Source: Anaerolineae bacterium (GTDB lineage Bacteria > Chloroflexota > Anaerolineae > Anaerolineales > Villigracilaceae). From it: a stretch of 5,969 nt of DNA. Below the pieces are notes generated by a model. That model ran no database searches, was not told the origin of the DNA, and worked only from the letters and a program-made list of their open reading frames with translations. A program made the translations under genes and the position numbers. This document shows, one piece after another, positions 1 to 5,964 of this stretch (position 1 is the stretch's first letter; every line of letters begins with the position of its first letter). The stretch is from contig RFJH01000297.1 of the NCBI GenBank assembly GCA_003694975.1, positions 1 to 5,969 of the forward strand, read 5' to 3'.

Positions 1-90
1 GACGAATGGCACGAAGGGCATGAATAAGTAGCACGAATGAGACGAATAACACGAATGGCACGAATAAACGAATGACACGAATGGCACGAA
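1..90. repeat. Degenerate 9-bp direct-repeat array, ACGAATGGC type
   Basis: An ACGAA core (once ATGAA) begins at 2, 11, 20, 33, 42, 51, 60, 68, 77 and 86. The spacing is 9 bp almost throughout, with one 13-bp and one 8-bp step. Typical units are CACGAATGG, CACGAATGA and GACGAATAA, so the last three bases vary most. There is no unique spacer between units, so this is not a CRISPR array. No start codon, ribosome binding site or coding pattern stands out. Similar short-unit arrays are known between genes in some Chloroflexota and other environmental bacteria; their function is unclear. The array continues to the left edge and may be longer. Confidence 0.85.
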
Positions 91-123
91 TATCTCCGTC
101 CATCTCCGTTTATCTCTGGTTTG
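91..123. repeat. First block of 10-bp repeats (TATCTCCGTC type)
   Basis: Three consecutive 10-mers, TATCTCCGTC, CATCTCCGTT and TATCTCTGGT, end in TTG. They sit between two blocks of the 9-bp ACGAA family. The block resembles the 10-bp array at 211-250, which also ends with a TATCT-TGGTTT pattern. It is therefore a second, diverged copy of the same module. Confidence 0.6.
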
Positions 124-125
124 TA

Positions 126-160
126 GCACGAATGAGGACGAATGACGCGAAGGACACGAA
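126..160. repeat. Second block of 9-bp ACGAA repeats
   Basis: ACGAA-type cores begin at 128, 138, 147 (as GCGAA) and 156, with 10-, 9- and 9-bp steps. These units match the 1-90 family. The last two units also form the left arm of the hairpin annotated at 145-193. Confidence 0.7.
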
Positions 161-193
161 TATATCCTTTGTGTCCCTTCGTGTCCTTCGTGT
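145..193. repeat. Inverted repeat (hairpin) joining opposite orientations of the 9-bp unit
   Basis: CGAAGGACACGAA (148-160) is the exact reverse complement of TTCGTGTCCTTCG (178-190). With one mismatch the arms extend to 16 bp (145-160 and 178-193), enclosing a 17-base loop. The right arm belongs to a short run of the inverted unit: TTTGTGTCC at 168, TTCGTGTCC at 178 and TTCGTGTTT at 187. The hairpin lies just past the stop codon of the minus-strand amylase gene. It could protect or end that transcript, but no U-tract follows it on the minus strand, so it is not a standard intrinsic terminator. Confidence 0.7.
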
Positions 194-210
194 TTAGGTC
201 TAATCTCTAT

Positions 211-250
211 TCATCCGTGTTCATCCGTGTTTATCCGTGTTTATCTGTGG
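211..250. repeat. 10-bp tandem repeat overlapping the amylase 3' end
   Basis: Four adjoining 10-mers are visible: TCATCCGTGT twice, then TTATCCGTGT and TTATCTGTGG. The minus-strand amylase frame enters this array and stops at 221-223 within it, so the last ten residues of that protein are translated repeat. The degenerate 10-bp family recurs at 91-123. Confidence 0.85.
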
Positions 251-2824
251 TTTAACCGGCGCCGGGGGCTCCTCTTCTTCCACCCCCACGTCCTCTTCCT
301 TCTCCTCGCGCCGACCGGCGAGCAGGGAGGCGCGCGCCGCCTCCACAGAAGGGACACCCGCACCGTCCAGCGCCTCGCAGACTGCCTCCCACGTCTCCCC
401 CTCCACGAAGCGGAAATCCAGGAAGACGTGGCGACCATAGGGGCCCAATTCGGCATAGAGCCCCTTCTCCCACATCTCGCCGCAGGGACGGATGTATTCC
501 AGGTCGGTGACGTGGTCGCGGAAGACCACGTACCCCTCACGCGGCAACCCCAGCCCCTCGCCCAATGATTTGCGCGCCAGCGAGCCATCCGTTTCGCGAT
601 AGGCCACCGATTCGCGCACCCAGCCGCGCGTCCCGGCGTAGCGGTTGTGATAGAGCACCAGGGCGCGCGCTTCCCCCAGGCGGTTGGAAAAAGCGAAGAC
701 GTTCTCGTCCACGCGGCCTTCGGGGGTGAAGAAATCGTAGAGATAGAAGTGCTCCACATCGGCGAAGAGGGCGCGGCGGCGCAGCAGGGGGAAGATGAAG
801 CGTTCGTGTCCGCGCACCAGGGCTTCGTCCACGCGCTCATCCCAACGGGGACGGCGAAAGTCCATGCCGTATTTCTCACGAAAGCCCTCGATCTGGCCGT
901 GTCCGAACATCGGCAGCCCCGGCAGCGTGACCATCAACGTGCACACGCCGAAATACTTCTCCGTGGTGCCGAATTGCTCCGCGGCGCTGGCCTCATCGGG
1001 GTTGCTCATAAAGTTCACAAAGCGCTTGAGAACCTGCGGATCGAACTCCAGGACGTTCTTCATCACGCTGCGATAATTGGCGTTCTCCTCATCCCGCAGC
1101 ATGTGCATAAACGCCGAATTGTAGACGCGGTGCATCCCCAGCGTGCGGACGAAATAGCCCTCCATCAACCAGAACGCCTCGGCCAGGAGAAGCGTATCCG
1201 GCACCTCGGCGGCGACGCGCTCCACCACCTCGCGCCAGAACTCGCGCGGCATCGCCGCCTCGAACGCGGACCGGGACATGCCGCGCTCAGCCCGAGACGG
1301 GATCGCGCCCCCCTCGCCGGGCGCGGGATACCACAACCGCCGGATGTGCCGCTTTGCCAATGTCATGGCGGCGTCGAAGCGGATGATGGGAAAGTGACGC
1401 GCCACGTGCAATATCGTCTGGATGACGGCCTCGCGCACTTCCGGCTTGAGATAATCCAGTTGGGCGGTGTCGTTCCAGGGCATGGAGGTACCGTCGTTGC
1501 CATGATAGATATAGCGGACATCGCCCGTCTGATAGTCCCGGCGCTGAAAGACCACCGCGGCGTCCGTGCGGTCGTAATAGTGGTCTTCGAGATAGATGCC
1601 CACGCGCGGGTCATCGCAGAGATCGGGACCGTTGAACGTGTAGGATGGATAAGGGGGCTCCGAAAGGGAGAGGAAGCGCTCCGGGTGCTCGATTACCCAG
1701 CGCGAGTCAATCGCCATGTGATTGGGTACCATATCGGCGGCCAGGCGGATGCCGCGTTGCATGGCGCGGGCGCGCAGGTTCTCCAGGGCTTCCCAGCCGC
1801 CCAGGTCTTCTGCGATGGCGTAATCGTAGATGGCGTAGGCCGAGGCGATGGCTTCGGGATCGCCGGTCATCTGCTTGATGCGCTGCGAGGCGCGGCTGCG
1901 CTCCCACACGCCGATCAACCACAGACCGGTGAAGCCGCGCGCCGCCAGCCGGTCGAGTTCCTCATCGGGAATCTGATCCAGGCGGGAAATTTCGCGCCCG
2001 TAGCGCCGCGTCAGTTGCGCCAGCCAGACGTAGGTGTTCTTGGCGAGCAAAATCAAGCGCGGCATCCATTCGCGGTCGGGACTGTAGCGCGCCGCGCTTT
2101 CATCTTCGTCGAAGGTAAGCACGGGCGCCGGTCCCGCCGCGCCGCCTGTGCCCACGCGCCGAATCTCCTCTTTGAGGAAGTCCACACCGCGCAGGAGGCG
2201 CTCCAGGAAGTCCTCGCCGAGTTGCTCGCCCCAGCGCCGCGCCACGTATTCCAGTTGACCGATCAGCGAATGCGGCGCGACGCGCGCCGGCGCGCGCAGG
2301 ACATCGAGCAGAGTCTCCTCGCCGGAGGCGCGGGTCGCCGATTCATGGCGAAAGAACGCCTCCAGGGATTCGACCAGGCGAGCATAGGTCTCATCGGCGC
2401 GCAAAAGGGAGTCGTCGAAGAGGGGGCGCAGCGCGGAGGTCGCCGGGTTGTCGTTGTGCAAACGCACGAGAAGCAACGCCCGCACGACGTGCGCGCGGCG
2501 ACCGGAGCGGCGCGGGGACTCCTCCCCCGCGTCGGCGAAGAGGGACTCGAAGCGGCGTTGGACAACGCGCATCGGAGCGGGACCCAGGCTTCGGTCCAGG
2601 TACGATGCGGCGCGCTCGAAGAGGCCGGGATGCGTCTTTTCGTGGAGTCGGATGAGGGCGTGCAGGGCCTCGTCCAGCAGTCCCAGAGCATATAGTTCGG
2701 CGGCAGAGACGCCCATCCGGCGCGCGAGGCGACGTGCCCGGCGCAAGTCGTCGAAGCGCAGGTTGTCCACCTGGTAGCGCTCGCGGGCATGACGGGAGAG
2801 AGGGGTTTGGGATTCGGTCATCAT
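221..2824 (-). CDS. Alpha-amylase family (GH13) protein, cytoplasmic
   Basis: Predicted 867-residue enzyme acting on alpha-glucans such as glycogen, starch or maltodextrin; the exact reaction cannot be read from sequence. No signal peptide or membrane segment is seen, so it is probably cytoplasmic. Residues 1 to about 285 are Arg-rich, largely helical and unrecognised. The catalytic barrel follows, then a likely beta domain at about 690-805. The four GH13 regions are present: I, DMVPNH (364-369); II, RFD with invariant Arg482 and nucleophile Asp484; III, LLLAEAFW with acid/base Glu549; IV, FMSNPDE with Asp610. In region IV the usual His of N-H-D is Pro609. The C-terminus is an acidic stretch, then KPQINTDKHG, encoded by the 10-bp repeat array. 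The frame opens at a TTG (2845). ATG at 2824, or the adjacent ATG at 2821, is preferred because the TTG lies within the candidate -10 hexamer. No clear Shine-Dalgarno is present. The gene is divergent from the histidine kinase. The family call is firm; the substrate is not. Confidence 0.93.
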   Translation of the reverse strand: MMTESQTPLSRHARERYQVDNLRFDDLRRARRLARRMGVSAAELYALGLLDEALHALIRLHEKTHPGLFERAASYLDRSLGPAPMRVVQRRFESLFADAGEESPRRSGRRAHVVRALLLVRLHNDNPATSALRPLFDDSLLRADETYARLVESLEAFFRHESATRASGEETLLDVLRAPARVAPHSLIGQLEYVARRWGEQLGEDFLERLLRGVDFLKEEIRRVGTGGAAGPAPVLTFDEDESAARYSPDREWMPRLILLAKNTYVWLAQLTRRYGREISRLDQIPDEELDRLAARGFTGLWLIGVWERSRASQRIKQMTGDPEAIASAYAIYDYAIAEDLGGWEALENLRARAMQRGIRLAADMVPNHMAIDSRWVIEHPERFLSLSEPPYPSYTFNGPDLCDDPRVGIYLEDHYYDRTDAAVVFQRRDYQTGDVRYIYHGNDGTSMPWNDTAQLDYLKPEVREAVIQTILHVARHFPIIRFDAAMTLAKRHIRRLWYPAPGEGGAIPSRAERGMSRSAFEAAMPREFWREVVERVAAEVPDTLLLAEAFWLMEGYFVRTLGMHRVYNSAFMHMLRDEENANYRSVMKNVLEFDPQVLKRFVNFMSNPDEASAAEQFGTTEKYFGVCTLMVTLPGLPMFGHGQIEGFREKYGMDFRRPRWDERVDEALVRGHERFIFPLLRRRALFADVEHFYLYDFFTPEGRVDENVFAFSNRLGEARALVLYHNRYAGTRGWVRESVAYRETDGSLARKSLGEGLGLPREGYVVFRDHVTDLEYIRPCGEMWEKGLYAELGPYGRHVFLDFRFVEGETWEAVCEALDGAGVPSVEAARASLLAGRREEKEEDVGVEEEEPPAPVKPQINTDKHG

Positions 2825-2844
2825 CGGTACTCGCAAGCATGTCA

Positions 2845-2850
2845 ATCATA
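2845..2850 (-). promoter_or_regulatory. Candidate -10 element for the amylase gene
   Basis: The minus strand reads TATGAT (2850 to 2845), one base off the TATAAT consensus. It would start transcription near 2838, leaving a leader of about 14 bases before the ATG at 2824. No good -35 lies 16-18 bases upstream, so help from an activator or an alternative sigma factor is possible. Confidence 0.4.
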
Positions 2851-2862
2851 CCCGATTTCGGG

Positions 2863-2868
2863 TATACT
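2863..2868 (+). promoter_or_regulatory. Candidate -10 element for the histidine kinase operon, leaderless type
   Basis: TATACT ends eight bases before the ATG at 2877. A start site 6-9 bases after the hexamer would fall at or within a base or two of that ATG, giving a leaderless mRNA. No Shine-Dalgarno precedes the ATG, which fits. No clear -35 is present at the usual spacing. The hexamer overlaps the right arm of the dyad. Confidence 0.5.
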
Positions 2869-2876
2869 TGCCTCGT

Positions 2877-5159
2877 ATGCTCCTCGCAGATCCGCAACTG
2901 GTCACCGGTATCGCGTACCTTATCGAAGCCGCTCTGTACCTGCCCGTCGTCGTCCTCAGCCTGATTCGGCAGAGGGGGCGCGAGATGACGGCCTACCTGC
3001 TCAGTTTTTACGCTCTGGTGGCCGCACTCTTGCAGGTCGCACAAGGGTGGTGGTTCCTCGGCAAGTTTAACGTTGACGCCGAAACATTGCTCTTCCTGCA
3101 ACACAGTGGCGCGTTCACCCTGGCCCTGCTCCTCGTGCTGCTCCTGCGCGCTTTCGCCCATGTCGAATTCGCCGAATCGCTGGCCGACGCCTTCGCCTGG
3201 GAATGGCTGCTCATCGGCGCGGGGTTGTCGGCAGGGCTGATCGTGCTGATTGACCGTCTGCCTTACCTCCCCGCCGTCGTCTGGACGAATGGACAGTGGG
3301 TGCTCCCCGGGGAACGTCTGCCCTTCGTCCTCGCGGTCGCGGGCTGGGTGCTGTTCACAGGCGGCGCCATCGTCACGCTGCGGCAGGCCTACCGGAACAC
3401 GCGTCAGGCGCTCCACCGCAACCGCCTGACGTACTGGGTCCCCATCCTTATCCTGACCATTACCAACGACCTGTTGCTGCTGAGCGAAGTCCAACAGGGG
3501 AGCAACATCCTGCGGCTGGCAGCCACGTCGCTGATCGGCTACACGGTGTTGACTCACCACCTACCGGACGTGCGCCAAATCGTTCGCCGCGTGCTCATCT
3601 ACTTCATCACCACGCTACTCATCGTCACGTTCTACGTCGCCGGTTTCACGGCCTCCCAATATGTCTTCCAGGCCATTCCAGGGTACAACCCCCTCTTTAT
3701 CGGCGCGGTCATCGCCCTCCTGATGGCATTGATCTTCACCCCCCTCCTGGGTTGGGTGCGGCGACTGGTGGACCACTGGCTGCACATGGACCAAGCCGAT
3801 CCAGGCCGCACGCTGAACGAGTACGGTCAGAGCATCAGCAACATCCTGGACATGCAACGCCTGGCCTCCATCGCCGTCGGATTGATCATGGAAGCAATGG
3901 GATTGCAACGGGGTTTCCTCTTCCTCGTGGACCGGCAGGGCGGCTCCGAAGCGCCCACAACCTACCAACTGCGCTCCGTGCCGGGCGAAGGAGAACAGGG
4001 CATTCCACCGCTCACTTTCGCTGAAGACAGTCCCATCGCCCGCTACCTGCTCCGTGAACGACGCCCTCTCCTGCAATACGATATTGACCTGCACCCCGAT
4101 TTCCGCAAAGCCGGCGAAGAAGAGCGTCGCTGGTTTACCCGCCTGGAGACCGAGGTTTACGTCCCCATCTTCGCCAAGGGTGAGTGGATCGGCCTCCTGG
4201 CGCTCGGCCCGAAACTCTCCGGCAACCGCTTCACCGAAAGCGACCTGATTACCCTCAGCGCCCTCGCCAACCAGACCGCCGTCGCCCTGGAGAACGCCCG
4301 CCTGGTGGACGACCTGATGCGCCTCAACCGCGAACTGCGCGAGACCACCCGCGCCCTGAATAAAGCCAACCGCGACCTGGAGCGCCTCGACCGCACGAAG
4401 TCCGATTTCATCAGCATCGCCTCCCACGAATTGCGCACCCCGCTGACCGTCATCCGAGGCTACACCGAAATGCTCCTCGAAAGCCCGGAAGCCGATGAGA
4501 CTCTCCGCACCACGCTGCGGGGCATCCACAAAGGCATCATGCGCCTGCACGAGATTATGGACAGCATGTTCGATATCGCCCGCATCGACTCGCGCACCCT
4601 GCAACTACATCTGGAAGAGGTGGATATTGCTGCCCTGGTCCGCTCGGTGGCTGCCGAACTCGCCGACCGCGCCGCACAACGCAAACAGACCCTGGCGATC
4701 AAACTTCCCGATCTGCCCACCGTCCAGGCCGACCCAAGCGGCCTGCGCAAAGTCTTCTACAACCTGATCGAGAACGCCATCAAGTTTACCCCCGATGGGG
4801 GGAAAATCACCGTGCATGGACAGACGACGACCTCCGATACCGGCCCCGGAGAGATGGTCGAGGTCGTGGTCAGCGATACCGGGGTCGGCGTGGACCCGAC
4901 GTTCCGCGACCTCATCTTCAGCAAGTTCTACCAGCCCGGCGAACTGGACAAGCACTCCACGGCGAAGACGCGCTTCAAAGGTGGTGGCATCGGGCTGGGT
5001 CTGGCGCTGGCGAGGGGCATCGTCGAAGCGCACGGGGGACGCATCTGGGTGGAAAGCCCCGGCTACGATGAAGTTCACTTCCCAGGCAGCGATTTCCACG
5101 TTCTCATCCCGGTGAAAGCGCACGTTCGCAGCATCACACCCTCTACCCCTCAGCCATGA
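2877..5159 (+). CDS. Membrane sensor histidine kinase with GAF domain
   Basis: A 760-residue two-component sensor that should autophosphorylate on His and pass the phosphate to a response regulator not encoded here. The N-terminal 295 residues hold about eight or nine hydrophobic segments (near 9-30, 37-61, 72-94, 108-128, 148-168, 184-202, 212-229, 238-262 and 270-294), resembling the multi-pass sensor regions of 7TM-type kinases. A GAF-like domain spans about 310-475, ending in LSALANQTAVALENA. A charged coiled coil (474-509) leads to HisKA with the H-box FISIASHELRTP (His517). HATPase_c carries the N-box NLIENAIKF (Asn633), G1 DTGVG (from Asp667), F-box IFSKFYQ and G2 GGGIGLG (702-708). 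All key kinase residues are intact. The frame could start at TTG 2868, but that TTG overlaps the -10 hexamer, so ATG 2877 is chosen. The stop overlaps the lipoprotein start by four bases. The ligand is unknown. Confidence 0.95.
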   Translation: MLLADPQLVTGIAYLIEAALYLPVVVLSLIRQRGREMTAYLLSFYALVAALLQVAQGWWFLGKFNVDAETLLFLQHSGAFTLALLLVLLLRAFAHVEFAESLADAFAWEWLLIGAGLSAGLIVLIDRLPYLPAVVWTNGQWVLPGERLPFVLAVAGWVLFTGGAIVTLRQAYRNTRQALHRNRLTYWVPILILTITNDLLLLSEVQQGSNILRLAATSLIGYTVLTHHLPDVRQIVRRVLIYFITTLLIVTFYVAGFTASQYVFQAIPGYNPLFIGAVIALLMALIFTPLLGWVRRLVDHWLHMDQADPGRTLNEYGQSISNILDMQRLASIAVGLIMEAMGLQRGFLFLVDRQGGSEAPTTYQLRSVPGEGEQGIPPLTFAEDSPIARYLLRERRPLLQYDIDLHPDFRKAGEEERRWFTRLETEVYVPIFAKGEWIGLLALGPKLSGNRFTESDLITLSALANQTAVALENARLVDDLMRLNRELRETTRALNKANRDLERLDRTKSDFISIASHELRTPLTVIRGYTEMLLESPEADETLRTTLRGIHKGIMRLHEIMDSMFDIARIDSRTLQLHLEEVDIAALVRSVAAELADRAAQRKQTLAIKLPDLPTVQADPSGLRKVFYNLIENAIKFTPDGGKITVHGQTTTSDTGPGEMVEVVVSDTGVGVDPTFRDLIFSKFYQPGELDKHSTAKTRFKGGGIGLGLALARGIVEAHGGRIWVESPGYDEVHFPGSDFHVLIPVKAHVRSITPSTPQP

Positions 5160-5806
5160 CCTCGCGCCCTACCGCCATCCTCCTTTCCGTCCTTGCATTC
5201 ATCCTGGTGACGAACGCCTGTGCGCCGAAGCCCTCTCAGGTCGATCCACAAGCCGCCATCGCGTCCGCCGTCTCCGCCACGCTTGCCGCCCTCCCGACGT
5301 CCACGCCTCAACCTGTCCCTACCCCTTACCCTTCTCCCACGCCGATCTCGCTGCGCGGTTTGTTCTGCGAATACGCCTTCTGTATCGGGCACCCCGCCGA
5401 GATGGCGTTCTACGATGTCCGCGCCGCGCAGGACCAGAAGGCACCAAGCACGTACGAGGAGGGAATGCTCGCGGCCTATAGCCAAAACCTGTTCCTGCTG
5501 CTCATCTGGCAGACCGCGCCTCCCGAAAGCGACCCCCAAATCCTGCTCGACCTGATCCTGGACGACGACGTGGACGACCGCAGCGGCAACCTGGACGTGC
5601 GCCTGATCGGTCCCCTGAACGTTTTCTACGTCCCGATCACCACCTCCGCCACCCCTCTCCTGCCCCACGGCGGCGCATCCGCGTGGGCATGTGGCGACCG
5701 TCTCTTCGCATGGAAAACGTACACCCCTTTCCCCGATCAGGCTGTCCATCTCATGGAAGACGCGCTGACCCGCTTCACATGCGCCCCTCCATCGCAAGTC
5801 CCCTGA
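5156..5806 (+). CDS. Putative lipoprotein of unknown function, coupled to the kinase
   Basis: A 216-residue protein, not recognised beyond its export signal. Residues 1-21 form a signal peptide: Arg4, then a hydrophobic core from about 7 to 18. Cys22 follows VTNA, a loose but plausible lipobox, so it is likely anchored on the outer face of the cytoplasmic membrane. Residues about 35-63 form an Ala/Thr then Pro/Thr-rich linker (LPTSTPQPVPTPYPSPTP), a style common in Chloroflexota surface lipoproteins. The mature domain (about 66-209) has Cys at 71, 76, 179 and 209, which could make two disulfides, and an acidic LDDDVDD patch near 135-141. The ATG shares bases with the kinase stop (ATGA), which implies translational coupling and co-transcription. 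No Shine-Dalgarno is visible. An accessory or sensing role for the kinase is inferred from position only. Confidence 0.8.
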   Translation: MTSRPTAILLSVLAFILVTNACAPKPSQVDPQAAIASAVSATLAALPTSTPQPVPTPYPSPTPISLRGLFCEYAFCIGHPAEMAFYDVRAAQDQKAPSTYEEGMLAAYSQNLFLLLIWQTAPPESDPQILLDLILDDDVDDRSGNLDVRLIGPLNVFYVPITTSATPLLPHGGASAWACGDRLFAWKTYTPFPDQAVHLMEDALTRFTCAPPSQVP

Positions 5807-5840
5807 GCCTCAACCGAAGTATTCCCTCTCTGCCCTCACA

Positions 5841-5870
5841 CCGGAAGCAATGGCTTCCGGTTTTTTCTTT
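5841..5870 (+). terminator. Rho-independent terminator of the kinase-lipoprotein operon
   Basis: CCGGAAGC (5841-5848) pairs perfectly with GCTTCCGG (5853-5860) around a four-base AATG loop. Six T's follow directly, then CTTT. It begins 34 bases after the lipoprotein stop. The opposite strand lacks a T-run after the stem, so termination should act on plus-strand transcripts only. Confidence 0.93.
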
Positions 5871-5915
5871 GGTCACATGACCAAAACATGACCCCCGGCA
5901 CTACACAATGTGACC
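5871..5915. promoter_or_regulatory. Phased TGACC repeats (candidate regulator-binding region)
   Basis: TGACC begins at 5878, 5889 and 5911, offsets of 11 and 22 bp that place all copies on one face of the helix. The first two share the longer ACATGACC. In addition GGTCACAT (5871-5878) is the exact reverse complement of ATGTGACC (5908-5915), and GGTCA-CA-TGACC forms a short dyad at 5871-5882. Direct repeats near 11 bp are a known pattern for OmpR/PhoB-type response regulators. The region lies past the terminator and upstream of a candidate promoter, so it probably serves the next gene to the right. Confidence 0.5.
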
Positions 5916-5930
5916 GCCCACACGGATAAT
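5902..5930 (+). promoter_or_regulatory. Candidate promoter for a gene beyond the right edge
   Basis: TACACA (5902-5907, 4 of 6 to the -35 consensus) is followed after 17 bases by GATAAT (5925-5930, 5 of 6 to the -10 consensus). Initiation would fall near 5937. The third TGACC copy lies in the spacer, suited to repression, while the first two lie upstream. Confidence 0.4.
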
Positions 5931-5964
5931 TTTCACCGTAAAAACTCATCACACTCCCAGGTTT

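Larger units (their letters stand above)
2841..2872. promoter_or_regulatory. 32-bp imperfect dyad between the divergent genes (candidate operator)
   Basis: The centre is a perfect palindrome: ATACCCGA (2848-2855), TT, TCGGGTAT (2858-2865). Extending outward gives 15-base arms, GTCAATCATACCCGA and TCGGGTATACTTGCC, which match in reverse complement at 12 of 15 positions. Each arm contains a -10-like hexamer directed outward: TATACT on the plus strand and TATGAT on the minus strand. A dimeric regulator bound here would cover both promoters. The symmetry is seen directly; the operator role is inferred. Confidence 0.6.

Noticed and set aside
1..160. Possible CRISPR array
   Set aside because: The repeats are only 9 bp, degenerate and adjoining, with no unique spacers and no cas genes in the window.
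647..2695. 682-residue open frame antisense to the amylase gene
   Set aside because: It lies wholly within a strongly supported GH13 gene. Its composition (rich in His, Arg, Ala, Gly) and lack of any domain motif are typical of antisense frames in high-GC coding DNA.
2840..2845. Perfect TTGACA (-35 consensus) on the minus strand
   Set aside because: At 17-bp spacing its partner would be GATGAC (2822-2817), inside the amylase start region, which is a poor -10 and would begin transcription after the start codon. Probably chance or part of the dyad arm.
2391..3560. 389-residue minus-strand open frame spanning the divergent control region
   Set aside because: It crosses both promoters and overlaps the start of two well-supported genes. 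The translation is Gln/Arg/Pro-rich without motifs.
3615..4604. 329-residue open frame antisense to the kinase gene
   Set aside because: It mirrors the GAF and HisKA coding region, which has intact motifs on the plus strand. No initiation signal or family match is visible.
5150..5797. 215-residue open frame antisense to the lipoprotein gene
   Set aside because: The plus-strand product has a signal peptide, a lipid-attachment Cys and operon context. The antisense product is Arg/Gly-rich low complexity.
5922..5939. Short ACGG/CCGT inverted repeat downstream of the candidate -10
   Set aside because: Arms of only four bases with a wide gap are expected by chance.
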